DNA from: Alphaproteobacteria bacterium
GTDB lineage: Bacteria > Pseudomonadota > Alphaproteobacteria > Caulobacterales > Maricaulaceae
Direction: 5' to 3'
DNA length: 7,010 nt
Assembly (NCBI GenBank): GCA_030428405.1
Contig: JAUIEH010000138.1
Coordinates: forward strand, 1-7,010
Part shown: positions 1-5,300 of the stretch, piece by piece
Numbering within the stretch: the first letter of the stretch is position 1
Layout of the letters: each line of letters begins with the position of its first letter
Notes under the pieces: generated by a model
Told to the model about the DNA's origin: nothing
The model's input: only the letters and a program-made list of their open reading frames with translations
Databases searched by the model: none
Program-made: the position numbers and the translations under genes

Positions 1-277
1 CAATCTCGCCGCCAGCGATGTGATCTATCTTGCCGATGCGCTCATCGCCTGGTTCGACAAGCGCGACGCTGACGCGCTCGAGGCTTATTCGGCCAAAGCG
101 CTGGCGCGCATCTGGCGCTCGGAGCGGTTCAGCTGGTATCTCACAAGGCTGACCCATCGCTTCGACGAACAGTCCGCATTCGAACAACGCATGCAGGACG
201 CCGAGTTCGCGGATGTCGCTCAAAGCGAAGCCATGCAGCGGGTCATCGCGGAAAGCTATGTCGGCCCACCTTTGTGA
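1..277 (+). CDS. pobA: 4-hydroxybenzoate 3-monooxygenase, C-terminal part (5' end outside window)
   Basis: The reading frame is open from base 2 (AAT) to the TGA at 275-277, giving the last 91 residues of a longer protein. An internal GTG at 20 is not the true start. The piece begins with NLAASDV, continues through a segment reading ARIWRSERFSWYLTRLTHRF and ends in AESYVGPPL. These match the C-terminal region of p-hydroxybenzoate hydroxylase, where the family has NLAASDV, RRIWKAERFSWWMT..LHRF and AENYVGLP. The enzyme is a cytosolic FAD-dependent group A aromatic hydroxylase that uses NAD(P)H and O2 to turn 4-hydroxybenzoate into protocatechuate, feeding the beta-ketoadipate pathway. The family is about 390 residues long, so roughly three quarters lies left of the window. 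The family's usual short tail after the VGLP motif is absent; the protein ends right after it. It converges on the LytTR gene with a 69-base gap. The family call is confident; substrate preference is inferred from the family. Confidence 0.9.
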   Translation, partial: NLAASDVIYLADALIAWFDKRDADALEAYSAKALARIWRSERFSWYLTRLTHRFDEQSAFEQRMQDAEFADVAQSEAMQRVIAESYVGPPL

Positions 278-324
278 GGCGCGCCCGATTAAGGGGCGCC
301 CATATGAGGCGTGCGACGCCACGC
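278..324. terminator. Two hairpins between convergent genes, possible two-way terminator
   Basis: Directly after the pobA stop, GGCGCGCCC (278-286) can pair with GGGGCGCC (293-300) with one bulged G around the loop gattaa. A second hairpin follows: GGCGT (308-312), loop GCG, ACGCC (316-320), which could shift to GCGTG/CACGC (309-313 / 320-324). Position between convergent stops suits a terminator for both genes. Neither hairpin is followed by a T tract on either strand, so intrinsic termination is only weakly supported. Confidence 0.35.
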
Positions 325-346
325 GCCGCAACCCGGCGCCATGAGC

Positions 347-1147
347 TTAGAGCCGGCCCTTCAGGTCGAGCCTGCGCTTGATGTCATTCGCGAAAGTGCG
401 CCCGACGCGGAGCTGCGCGCCCGACGTCAGATAGAGCAGGCGATAGCCTGCGCGAACCGTATGTGAGCGGACGACGTGATTGATGTTGACGATGGCCGAG
501 CGGTGCACGCGCGCGAAAGCGTCCGGGTCGAGCCGGCGTTCGACGCTTTTCATGGATTCTCGCCGCATCAGCGTCTGCTCGCTGGTGTGGAATTTGACAT
601 AGTCGCGATCGGCTTCGATCCACTCTATGTCGCGCTGCGCCACGCGGACGGCGCGGCCCTGATGTCTGATCCAGAGGTCGCGCCGGCGCGCGTCATTTTC
701 GACGCCGCCGCGCGCTGAGCGCAGCTCATTAATGGTGTCTTCAAGCGCGCGCGTGCGATCGCCTGAGCGGCGGTCTTCGAGGCGGGCGCGAATGCGGTCC
801 ATGGTTTCCGCGAGGCGCTCGCGCGCGATCGGCTTGAGCAGATAGTCGATGGCGCGGGCGTCGAAGGCGCGCAGCGCGTATTCGTCATAGGCCGTCACAA
901 AAACGATTTCCGGCCGGTCGTCATTGAGAAACGGGCCGACAACGCCGAAGCCGTCCACTTCCGGCATGAAGATGTCGACGAAAATGGCGTCGGGCTGTTT
1001 CTCGCGCACCGCTTCGATTGCGTCTTCGCCGTCATTACAGCGCGCGACGATCTCCACATCGCGATGTTCGGCGAGCAACGCGCCCAGCCTGCGCAGGGCA
1101 TGCGGTTCGTCGTCGACCAGCACAACGCGCAATTCCTTCGCCATCAT
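347..1147 (-). CDS. LytR/AlgR-type response regulator (receiver + LytTR DNA-binding domain)
   Basis: From the start at 1147 the protein has 266 residues. Residues about 5-115 are a CheY-like receiver: acidic pair in VLVDDEP (D12, D13), phospho-acceptor D58 in FVDIFMPEVDG, conserved Thr in FVTAYDEYA (T85) and Lys in YLLKPI (K105). A charged, probably helical linker (about 120-150) leads to a LytTR domain (about 157-258) with the family signatures DIEWIEADRDYVKFHT, MRRESMKSVERRLDP and FARVHRSAIVNI. LytTR proteins bind imperfect direct repeats through beta strands inserted in the major groove; the usual partner is a membrane sensor kinase, none of which is seen here. Start choice: the ATG at 1147 has GGAG at 1158-1155 with 7 bases of spacing; an ATG one codon later is also possible, while an ATG at 1174 has no ribosome site. 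It is transcribed away from the receptor gene. Its regulated genes are unknown. Confidence 0.92.
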   Translation of the reverse strand: MMAKELRVVLVDDEPHALRRLGALLAEHRDVEIVARCNDGEDAIEAVREKQPDAIFVDIFMPEVDGFGVVGPFLNDDRPEIVFVTAYDEYALRAFDARAIDYLLKPIARERLAETMDRIRARLEDRRSGDRTRALEDTINELRSARGGVENDARRRDLWIRHQGRAVRVAQRDIEWIEADRDYVKFHTSEQTLMRRESMKSVERRLDPDAFARVHRSAIVNINHVVRSHTVRAGYRLLYLTSGAQLRVGRTFANDIKRRLDLKGRL

Positions 1148-1154
1148 CGACGCG

Positions 1155-1158
1155 CTCC
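1155..1158 (-). promoter_or_regulatory. Ribosome binding site deciding the LytTR start
   Basis: On the minus strand GGAG lies 7 bases before the ATG at 1147. The region before the longer candidate start at 1174 reads TTCCTTCGCAACA and has no Shine-Dalgarno match, so the nine extra N-terminal residues (MRRAPRSAS) are probably untranslated. Confidence 0.6.
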
Positions 1159-1193
1159 GTGGGGCGCGGCGCATTGTTGCGAAGGAATGACGC

Positions 1194-1367
1194 TCAATGC
1201 GACGCGACGTCCTTCGCGCTGAACATGCGCGTAAGGCGAAACAGCATCAGCATGAGGCGCAACGCGTCGTGTGCGGCTCGACCATATGTCGCCACAGCGC
1301 CCGCTGCGCGCAGACGCAGTGCTGCGGCGCGTTCGAAAATGCTGTCGCCCAAACGCCATATCGCCAT
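1194..1367 (-). CDS. Possible small hypothetical protein, 57 residues
   Basis: This is an ATG-started frame on the same strand as the LytTR gene and 46 bases before it, so the two could be co-transcribed. The product starts MAIWRLGDS. It is mostly helix-forming and has an amphipathic stretch rich in Leu, Met and Arg (ALRLMLMLFRLTRMF, 35-49) before the tail SAKDVASH. By my own hand count, GC at codon positions 1/2/3 is about 68/54/70 percent. That is compatible with coding, but the third-position bias is weaker than expected for this genome. No good ribosome site precedes the ATG. A TTG at 1430 would extend the frame by 21 residues that look non-coding. I do not recognise the protein. It could equally be a chance frame in a GC-rich leader. 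Confidence 0.3.
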   Translation of the reverse strand: MAIWRLGDSIFERAAALRLRAAGAVATYGRAAHDALRLMLMLFRLTRMFSAKDVASH

Positions 1368-1456
1368 GCCTGCCGCGCCTGTGATGCGCCCAGCACTATC
1401 CTTGCACTGAGCAGGCGGCGGCTGTCCCAATCATTTTTTTTCGTTCTTACGACCGC

Positions 1457-1480
1457 GCCGCTTCTCGCTCAAAAAGCGGC
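1457..1480. repeat. Perfect 7-bp inverted repeat (hairpin)
   Basis: GCCGCTT (1457-1463) and AAGCGGC (1474-1480) are exact reverse complements around a 10-base loop. No T tract follows on the plus strand, and on the minus strand a T-poor stretch follows, so it is not a standard terminator. It could be an RNA hairpin or a protein-binding site. Confidence 0.45.
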
Positions 1481-1623
1481 AGGAAACATTGTTCCACGGA
1501 TGACTCGAAGATTCAGCGCTGCGAAGACGAACGCCGTTAAATTTGCGATCGACGCCAGTTATGCGCCACGACATGCGTCGAATGACAGACGCGCGTTCTC
1601 GGGATTTCAACCTATGCACGCGC

Positions 1624-1651
1624 GCGCACACATTGTTGCGAGCGTGTGCGC
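1624..1651. repeat. Perfect 8-bp inverted repeat, possible operator or hairpin
   Basis: GCGCACAC (1624-1631) and GTGTGCGC (1644-1651) are exact reverse complements separated by the 12-base spacer attgttgcgagc. The right arm also starts an overlapping imperfect palindrome, GTGTGCGCATACAC (1644-1657). It lies about 350 bases before the receptor start, in non-coding sequence, where a regulator site would be plausible. No known operator consensus is matched. Confidence 0.45.
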
Positions 1652-1803
1652 ATACACGACTCCGATCCGTTGCCTGGCCGATACAATAGGGTGCTGGCGT
1701 CGGTCGCGTGATTGTAGGACAGTCGTTGATTGACGGCTTTATGACGGTGGTCGCGCGCAAAAGCCAATAGCTGCATAGCCTGCAAAAGTGCGTTTGTCGC
1801 TGG

Positions 1804-1832
1804 TTGGCCAAATATGTCGTTCGTCATCTGAT
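1804..1832 (+). promoter_or_regulatory. Weak candidate promoter for the TonB-dependent receptor
   Basis: TTGGCC (1804-1809, four of six matches to TTGACA), a 17-base spacer and TCTGAT (1827-1832, four of six to TATAAT) precede an AT-rich run. Transcription from here would give a leader of about 165 bases. An alternative, TTGTCC at 1901-1906 with TACGTC at 1924-1929, has a worse -10. Alphaproteobacterial promoters often deviate from the E. coli consensus, so this is only a suggestion. Confidence 0.22.
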
Positions 1833-1936
1833 TTTTGATTAATTCCACCATTCCTGTCCGTCACCTCGCACGCGTTGCGCTGTGCACGACGTCTTCGAAA
1901 TTGTCCCGCTCACCGCGTCTGAGTACGTCCTTTCGG

Positions 1937-1973
1937 GGGCGTCTCGGTGCGCCCGAGCCCGAATTGGGTCGGG
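1937..1973 (+). promoter_or_regulatory. Structured leader just before the receptor's ribosome site
   Basis: Several hairpins compete here: GGGCG (1937-1941) with CGCCC (1950-1954), or CTCGG (1943-1947) with CCGAG (1953-1957), then CCCGA (1958-1962) with TCGGG (1969-1973). The last stem ends at a first purine-rich run (1971-1978), and the second purine-rich run (1989-1995) is the likely ribosome site. The first two pairings exclude each other. Such a leader could tune translation or mRNA stability. It matches no riboswitch class I know. Confidence 0.3.
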
Positions 1974-1988
1974 AGGGGAAAACCTCAC

Positions 1989-1995
1989 GGGGGAG
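1989..1995 (+). promoter_or_regulatory. Ribosome binding site of the receptor gene
   Basis: GGGGGAG ends 9 bases before the ATG at 2005. It fixes this start, which also places a signal peptide at the N terminus. Confidence 0.75.
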
Positions 1996-2004
1996 TGAGC
2001 ATAG

Positions 2005-5000
2005 ATGAACGCGTTTGGAAGAATTGCAGGCCGCGCGAGCCTTATGGCGTCGGCCGCCGCGGTCGCGGTGTCGTTCGGCGCTTCGGCGCAGGACGCGCCG
2101 GAACGCATCCTAGTCACCGGCACGCGCATTCCGCAGGCCAACCTTGTCGGCGTCAGCCCGGTTACCGCGCTGGGCCAGGACGACTTCCAGCTTCAGGGCG
2201 TTACGCGCGTTGAAGACCTGGTCAACAACCTGCCGCAGGCCTTCGCGGTCCAGGGTTCGCAGGTTTCGAACGGCGCCACCGGTACGGCGACCGTCAACCT
2301 CCGTAATCTCGGTTCTGTCCGGACGCTGGTGCTGATCAACGGCCGCCGCATGCCGGCTGGTTCGCCGTTCGGCGTTGCGCCTGACCTGAACCAGATCCCG
2401 TCCGCGCTCGTGCAGCGCGTTGAAGTTCTGACCGGCGGCGCCTCGGCGACCTACGGCTCCGACGCTCTCTCGGGCGTTGTGAACTTCATCATGCTGGACG
2501 ACTTCGAAGGCGTCCGCATCGATTCAACATACTCGTTCTATCAGCATGAGAACGATCACGAAGAATTCCGCAGCGTCGTCGCCGGCGCGGGCAACGCGCT
2601 CGCCGAAGACACGGTGTGGGACGGCTATCAGTTCTCGGTGACCGGTGTTGTCGGCGCGAATACGCCTGACGGCCGCGGCAACGTGACGGGCTATCTCGGC
2701 TATCGCTCGATCGATCCGATCTCGCAGGCCGACCGCGACATTTCCGCTTGTGCGTTCGGCGGGGCCTATACCTGCGTGGGTTCGACCACGATCCCGGAAG
2801 GCCGTTTCACCGATTTCGGCGGCTTCAATTTCGGACCTGGCTTTGATCCGGCGCTTGACGTTTCCTCGCCGAACCCGACGCCTGGCAATCCGCGTCTGCC
2901 TGTGCCCGACGGCATCCCCGATCTCGGCTTCGACTTCATTCCGTCCGGAACGAGCTTCGTTCCGCGCGCTGGCACGACCTACAATTTCGGTCCGCTGAAC
3001 TTCTTCCAGCGTCCGGATGAGCGTTACACGGCCGGCCTTTTCGCGCGTTACGAAATCAATCGTCATGCCGAAGCCTATGGCTCGTTCATGTTCATGGACG
3101 ACCGCACGGACGCGCAGATCGCGCCGTCCGGCACGTTCTTCAACTTCAATCCGCCGGGCGTCACGCCGACGATTTCGTGTTCTAACCCGCTGCTCTCCGC
3201 GCAGCAGGTCAACGAGATTTGTACGCGCTACGGTCTTCTGCCGACGGACAGCCAGGTCGTCTATATCGGTAAGCGTAACGTTGAAGGCGGTCCGCGTAAC
3301 TCCGACCTTCGCCACACCTCGTTCCGCATGACGGCGGGCGTTCGTGGCGAACTTGGCGGCGGCTGGGACTACGACCTGTACGGCCTGTACGGCAACGTCC
3401 ACCTCGCCAACAACTACCAGAACGAGCTGCTGATCAGCCGCTTCACCAACGCCCTCACGGTCGTCCCCAACCCGGCGGTCGGCGGCGTTGCTGGCGTTGC
3501 GACTGGCGCACCGGTTTGCGCCGTCACCCTGGCTGGCACGGATCCGTCGTGCGTGCCGTACGATCTGTTTTCGGAAGGCTCGGTCTCGCCGGCGGCCTTG
3601 AACTACGTGTCCGGCGCGGGCTTCCTCGACGGCAACACCACGATCCAGTCCATGTCGGGCGCGATCACGGGCGACCTTGGCCAGTATGGCGGTCAAAGCC
3701 CGTATGCGGACGAAGCCATCGGTCTCGCCTTTGGTCTCGAATATCGCCGCGAAACGTTGGAAATCCGTCCGGACTCGGCCTTCGCGCCGTTCGGCGCGGC
3801 CTCCACGCTGTCTGACCTTTCCGGTCAGGGCGGTCCGACGCTTCCGGTCGCTGGTTCGTTCGACGTCGCTGAGTTCTTCATCGAATCGCGCATTCCGCTG
3901 GTTCAGAACCGTCCTGGCTTCAGCCAGCTCGGCCTCGACCTCGGCTATCGCTACTCGGATTATTCCACGGGCGTCGACACCGACACCTACAAGCTGGGCG
4001 CCGACTGGGCTCCGGTGGAAGACTTCCGCTTCCGCGCTTCATTCCAGCGTGCGGTTCGTGTGGCCAACGTCGTCGAACTGTTCTCGACCCGTCAGGTCGC
4101 GCTGTTCAACGGCACCGATCCCTGTGCGGGAACGGCGCCGGCGGCCACTCTGGCGCAGTGCCAGAACTCGGGCGTCACGGCTGGTCAGTACGGCGGCATC
4201 GCGCCGAACCCGGCCGGTCAGTACAACCAGTTCACCTCGGGCAACACGGCGCTGGATCCGGAAAGCTCCGACACGATCTCGTTCGGCCTCGTGGCTTCGC
4301 CGCGTTGGGTTCCGGGCCTGAACGTCTCGATCGACTACTTCAACATCACCGTTGAAGACCTGATCGGACCGATCGGCGCCCAGACGATCCTGACCCAGTG
4401 CGTGCAGTCGGGCGATCCCACCTTCTGTGGCTTCGTCGCGCGTTCGGGCACGGGCTCGTTGTGGAACACCCCGATCGCCGGTGTCGGCAACCCGAACGTC
4501 AACACGGGTTCGCTTGAAACGTCGGGCATCGACTTGAACATCAGCTACGCCTTGGATTTCGCCGATGTCGGCATGTCCAATGCGGGTGGTCTGCGCTTCG
4601 AGTTGGTCGGCACGTGGCTGGACGAACTCATCGCCGAACCGGTTTCCGGCTTCACGCCGGCGCCGACCGCGGCGTTTGGTTCCACCACCTATGACTGCGC
4701 CGGTTATCACGGCCCGGTCTGCGGCACGCCGTCGCCGGAATGGCGTCATCGTTTCCGCACGACCTGGGATACGCCGTGGAACGCGTCTCTCTCGCTCACG
4801 TGGCGCTATTTCGACAGCGTCGAGTATGAAGGCGTCGCACCGAATGACTTCCTCAATGGCGGCGCGAATGCGCTCGACCTCCGTGGTCTGCCGGCGATGA
4901 GTTATTTCGATCTGGCGGGCACGTGGCAACTCCTGGAGAACACCCAGCTGCGCGCGGGCGTCAACAACATCCTGGACGAGACGGCTCCGCCGGTTTCGAA

Positions 5001-5097
5001 CAGCGTCGGTGCTCCGTTCTCGAACGGCAACACCTACCCGGTCGTGTACGACGCACTTGGTCGTTACATCTTCTTCGGCCTCACGACCGACTTCTGA
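2005..5097 (+). CDS. TonB-dependent outer-membrane receptor
   Basis: This 1030-residue protein is of usual size for the large receptors of Caulobacter and Sphingomonas relatives. Residues 1-29 are a signal peptide (Arg-containing start, hydrophobic core MASAAAVAVSF, ASAQ at the cleavage region). A TonB-box-like stretch, ERILVTGTRI (33-42), follows. The plug spans about 50-165 with the hallmarks VNLRNLG, TLVLINGRR and VEVLTGGASATYGSDALSGV. The remainder is the 22-strand-type beta barrel, with the barrel motifs FRFRASFQRAVRVANVVELF (675-694) and LRAGVNNILDE (982-992), ending in YIFFGLTTDF with the terminal Phe expected for Bam-dependent insertion. There is no N-terminal STN signalling domain, so no FecA-style sigma/anti-sigma relay is expected. 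All twelve cysteines fall in six close pairs, probably loop disulfides. Frequent CGT, GGT and TTC codons differ from its neighbours and suggest high expression. The imported substrate cannot be told from the sequence. Confidence 0.96.
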   Translation: MNAFGRIAGRASLMASAAAVAVSFGASAQDAPERILVTGTRIPQANLVGVSPVTALGQDDFQLQGVTRVEDLVNNLPQAFAVQGSQVSNGATGTATVNLRNLGSVRTLVLINGRRMPAGSPFGVAPDLNQIPSALVQRVEVLTGGASATYGSDALSGVVNFIMLDDFEGVRIDSTYSFYQHENDHEEFRSVVAGAGNALAEDTVWDGYQFSVTGVVGANTPDGRGNVTGYLGYRSIDPISQADRDISACAFGGAYTCVGSTTIPEGRFTDFGGFNFGPGFDPALDVSSPNPTPGNPRLPVPDGIPDLGFDFIPSGTSFVPRAGTTYNFGPLNFFQRPDERYTAGLFARYEINRHAEAYGSFMFMDDRTDAQIAPSGTFFNFNPPGVTPTISCSNPLLSAQQVNEICTRYGLLPTDSQVVYIGKRNVEGGPRNSDLRHTSFRMTAGVRGELGGGWDYDLYGLYGNVHLANNYQNELLISRFTNALTVVPNPAVGGVAGVATGAPVCAVTLAGTDPSCVPYDLFSEGSVSPAALNYVSGAGFLDGNTTIQSMSGAITGDLGQYGGQSPYADEAIGLAFGLEYRRETLEIRPDSAFAPFGAASTLSDLSGQGGPTLPVAGSFDVAEFFIESRIPLVQNRPGFSQLGLDLGYRYSDYSTGVDTDTYKLGADWAPVEDFRFRASFQRAVRVANVVELFSTRQVALFNGTDPCAGTAPAATLAQCQNSGVTAGQYGGIAPNPAGQYNQFTSGNTALDPESSDTISFGLVASPRWVPGLNVSIDYFNITVEDLIGPIGAQTILTQCVQSGDPTFCGFVARSGTGSLWNTPIAGVGNPNVNTGSLETSGIDLNISYALDFADVGMSNAGGLRFELVGTWLDELIAEPVSGFTPAPTAAFGSTTYDCAGYHGPVCGTPSPEWRHRFRTTWDTPWNASLSLTWRYFDSVEYEGVAPNDFLNGGANALDLRGLPAMSYFDLAGTWQLLENTQLRAGVNNILDETAPPVSNSVGAPFSNGNTYPVVYDALGRYIFFGLTTDF

Positions 5098-5126
5098 TTG
5101 CTCAATTCCCCTTGTTGCAATCCCTT

Positions 5127-5156
5127 GCGGCGGGCCTCGGCCCGCCGCATTTTTTT
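5127..5156 (+). terminator. Strong intrinsic terminator after the receptor
   Basis: GCGGCGGGC (5127-5135), loop CTCG, GCCCGCCGC (5140-5148) form a perfect 9-bp stem, followed by A and seven T (5150-5156). It starts 30 bases after the receptor stop. It should separate the receptor transcript from the downstream enzyme gene. Confidence 0.93.
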
Positions 5157-5226
5157 GTGCCGGGCGCCCCGCGAGAGGTGCAGGCTGAGAACGGTGGGCG
5201 GGCTGCAGGAATGAGCAGCGGTCGAA

Positions 5227-5240
5227 TAGCCGTTCGGCTA
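5227..5240. repeat. Inverted repeat in front of the formylglycine-generating enzyme gene
   Basis: TAGCCG (5227-5232) and CGGCTA (5235-5240) are perfect reverse complements around TT. The wider sequence AGCG (5217-5220) and CGCT (5248-5251) could add an outer stem. The element sits 61 bases before the ATG at 5301, between the terminator and the gene, where an operator or 5' hairpin would lie. The right arm overlaps GCTACTAA, which loosely resembles the GCTANAWC -10 of Caulobacter housekeeping promoters, but no matching -35 is seen. Confidence 0.35.
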
Positions 5241-5300
5241 CTAAAAGCGCTGAGAGAATGAGCGGTTCGTTTCGCGCCGGCGCTCGCTTAGTCTCGGCTG

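Larger units (their letters stand above)
1368..2004. other. Intergenic region without a convincing gene
   Basis: About 640 bases separate the LytTR side from the receptor. Frames here on both strands give Arg-, His-, Ser- and Cys-rich translations without domain-like patterns, so I call no gene. The stretch is less GC-rich than the flanking genes. It has an eight-T run at 1433-1440 and AT-rich patches at 1533-1545 and 1828-1845. It contains two good inverted repeats (1457-1480 and 1624-1651), a weak candidate promoter (1804-1832) and a structured leader just before the receptor. The length leaves room for divergent control regions or a small RNA; neither can be demonstrated by reading. Confidence 0.6.

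Noticed and set aside
1145..1174. Longer N terminus for the LytTR regulator starting at 1174
   Set aside because: No ribosome site precedes 1174, while GGAG is well placed for 1147, and the added residues are not part of the receiver fold.
1197..1733. 178-codon plus-strand frame and an overlapping 126-codon minus-strand frame (1431-1811) in the intergenic region
   Set aside because: Both translations are rich in Arg, His, Ser and Cys without domain-like patterning, overlap each other, and lack ribosome sites.
2524..3696. 390-codon open frame on the minus strand inside the receptor gene
   Set aside because: Fully antisense to receptor barrel sequence, Arg/Ala-rich, with no recognisable motif or ribosome site.
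2005..5097. FecA-type signalling receptor controlled by an ECF sigma/anti-sigma pair
   Set aside because: No N-terminal STN domain lies between signal peptide and TonB box, and no sigma or anti-sigma gene is nearby.
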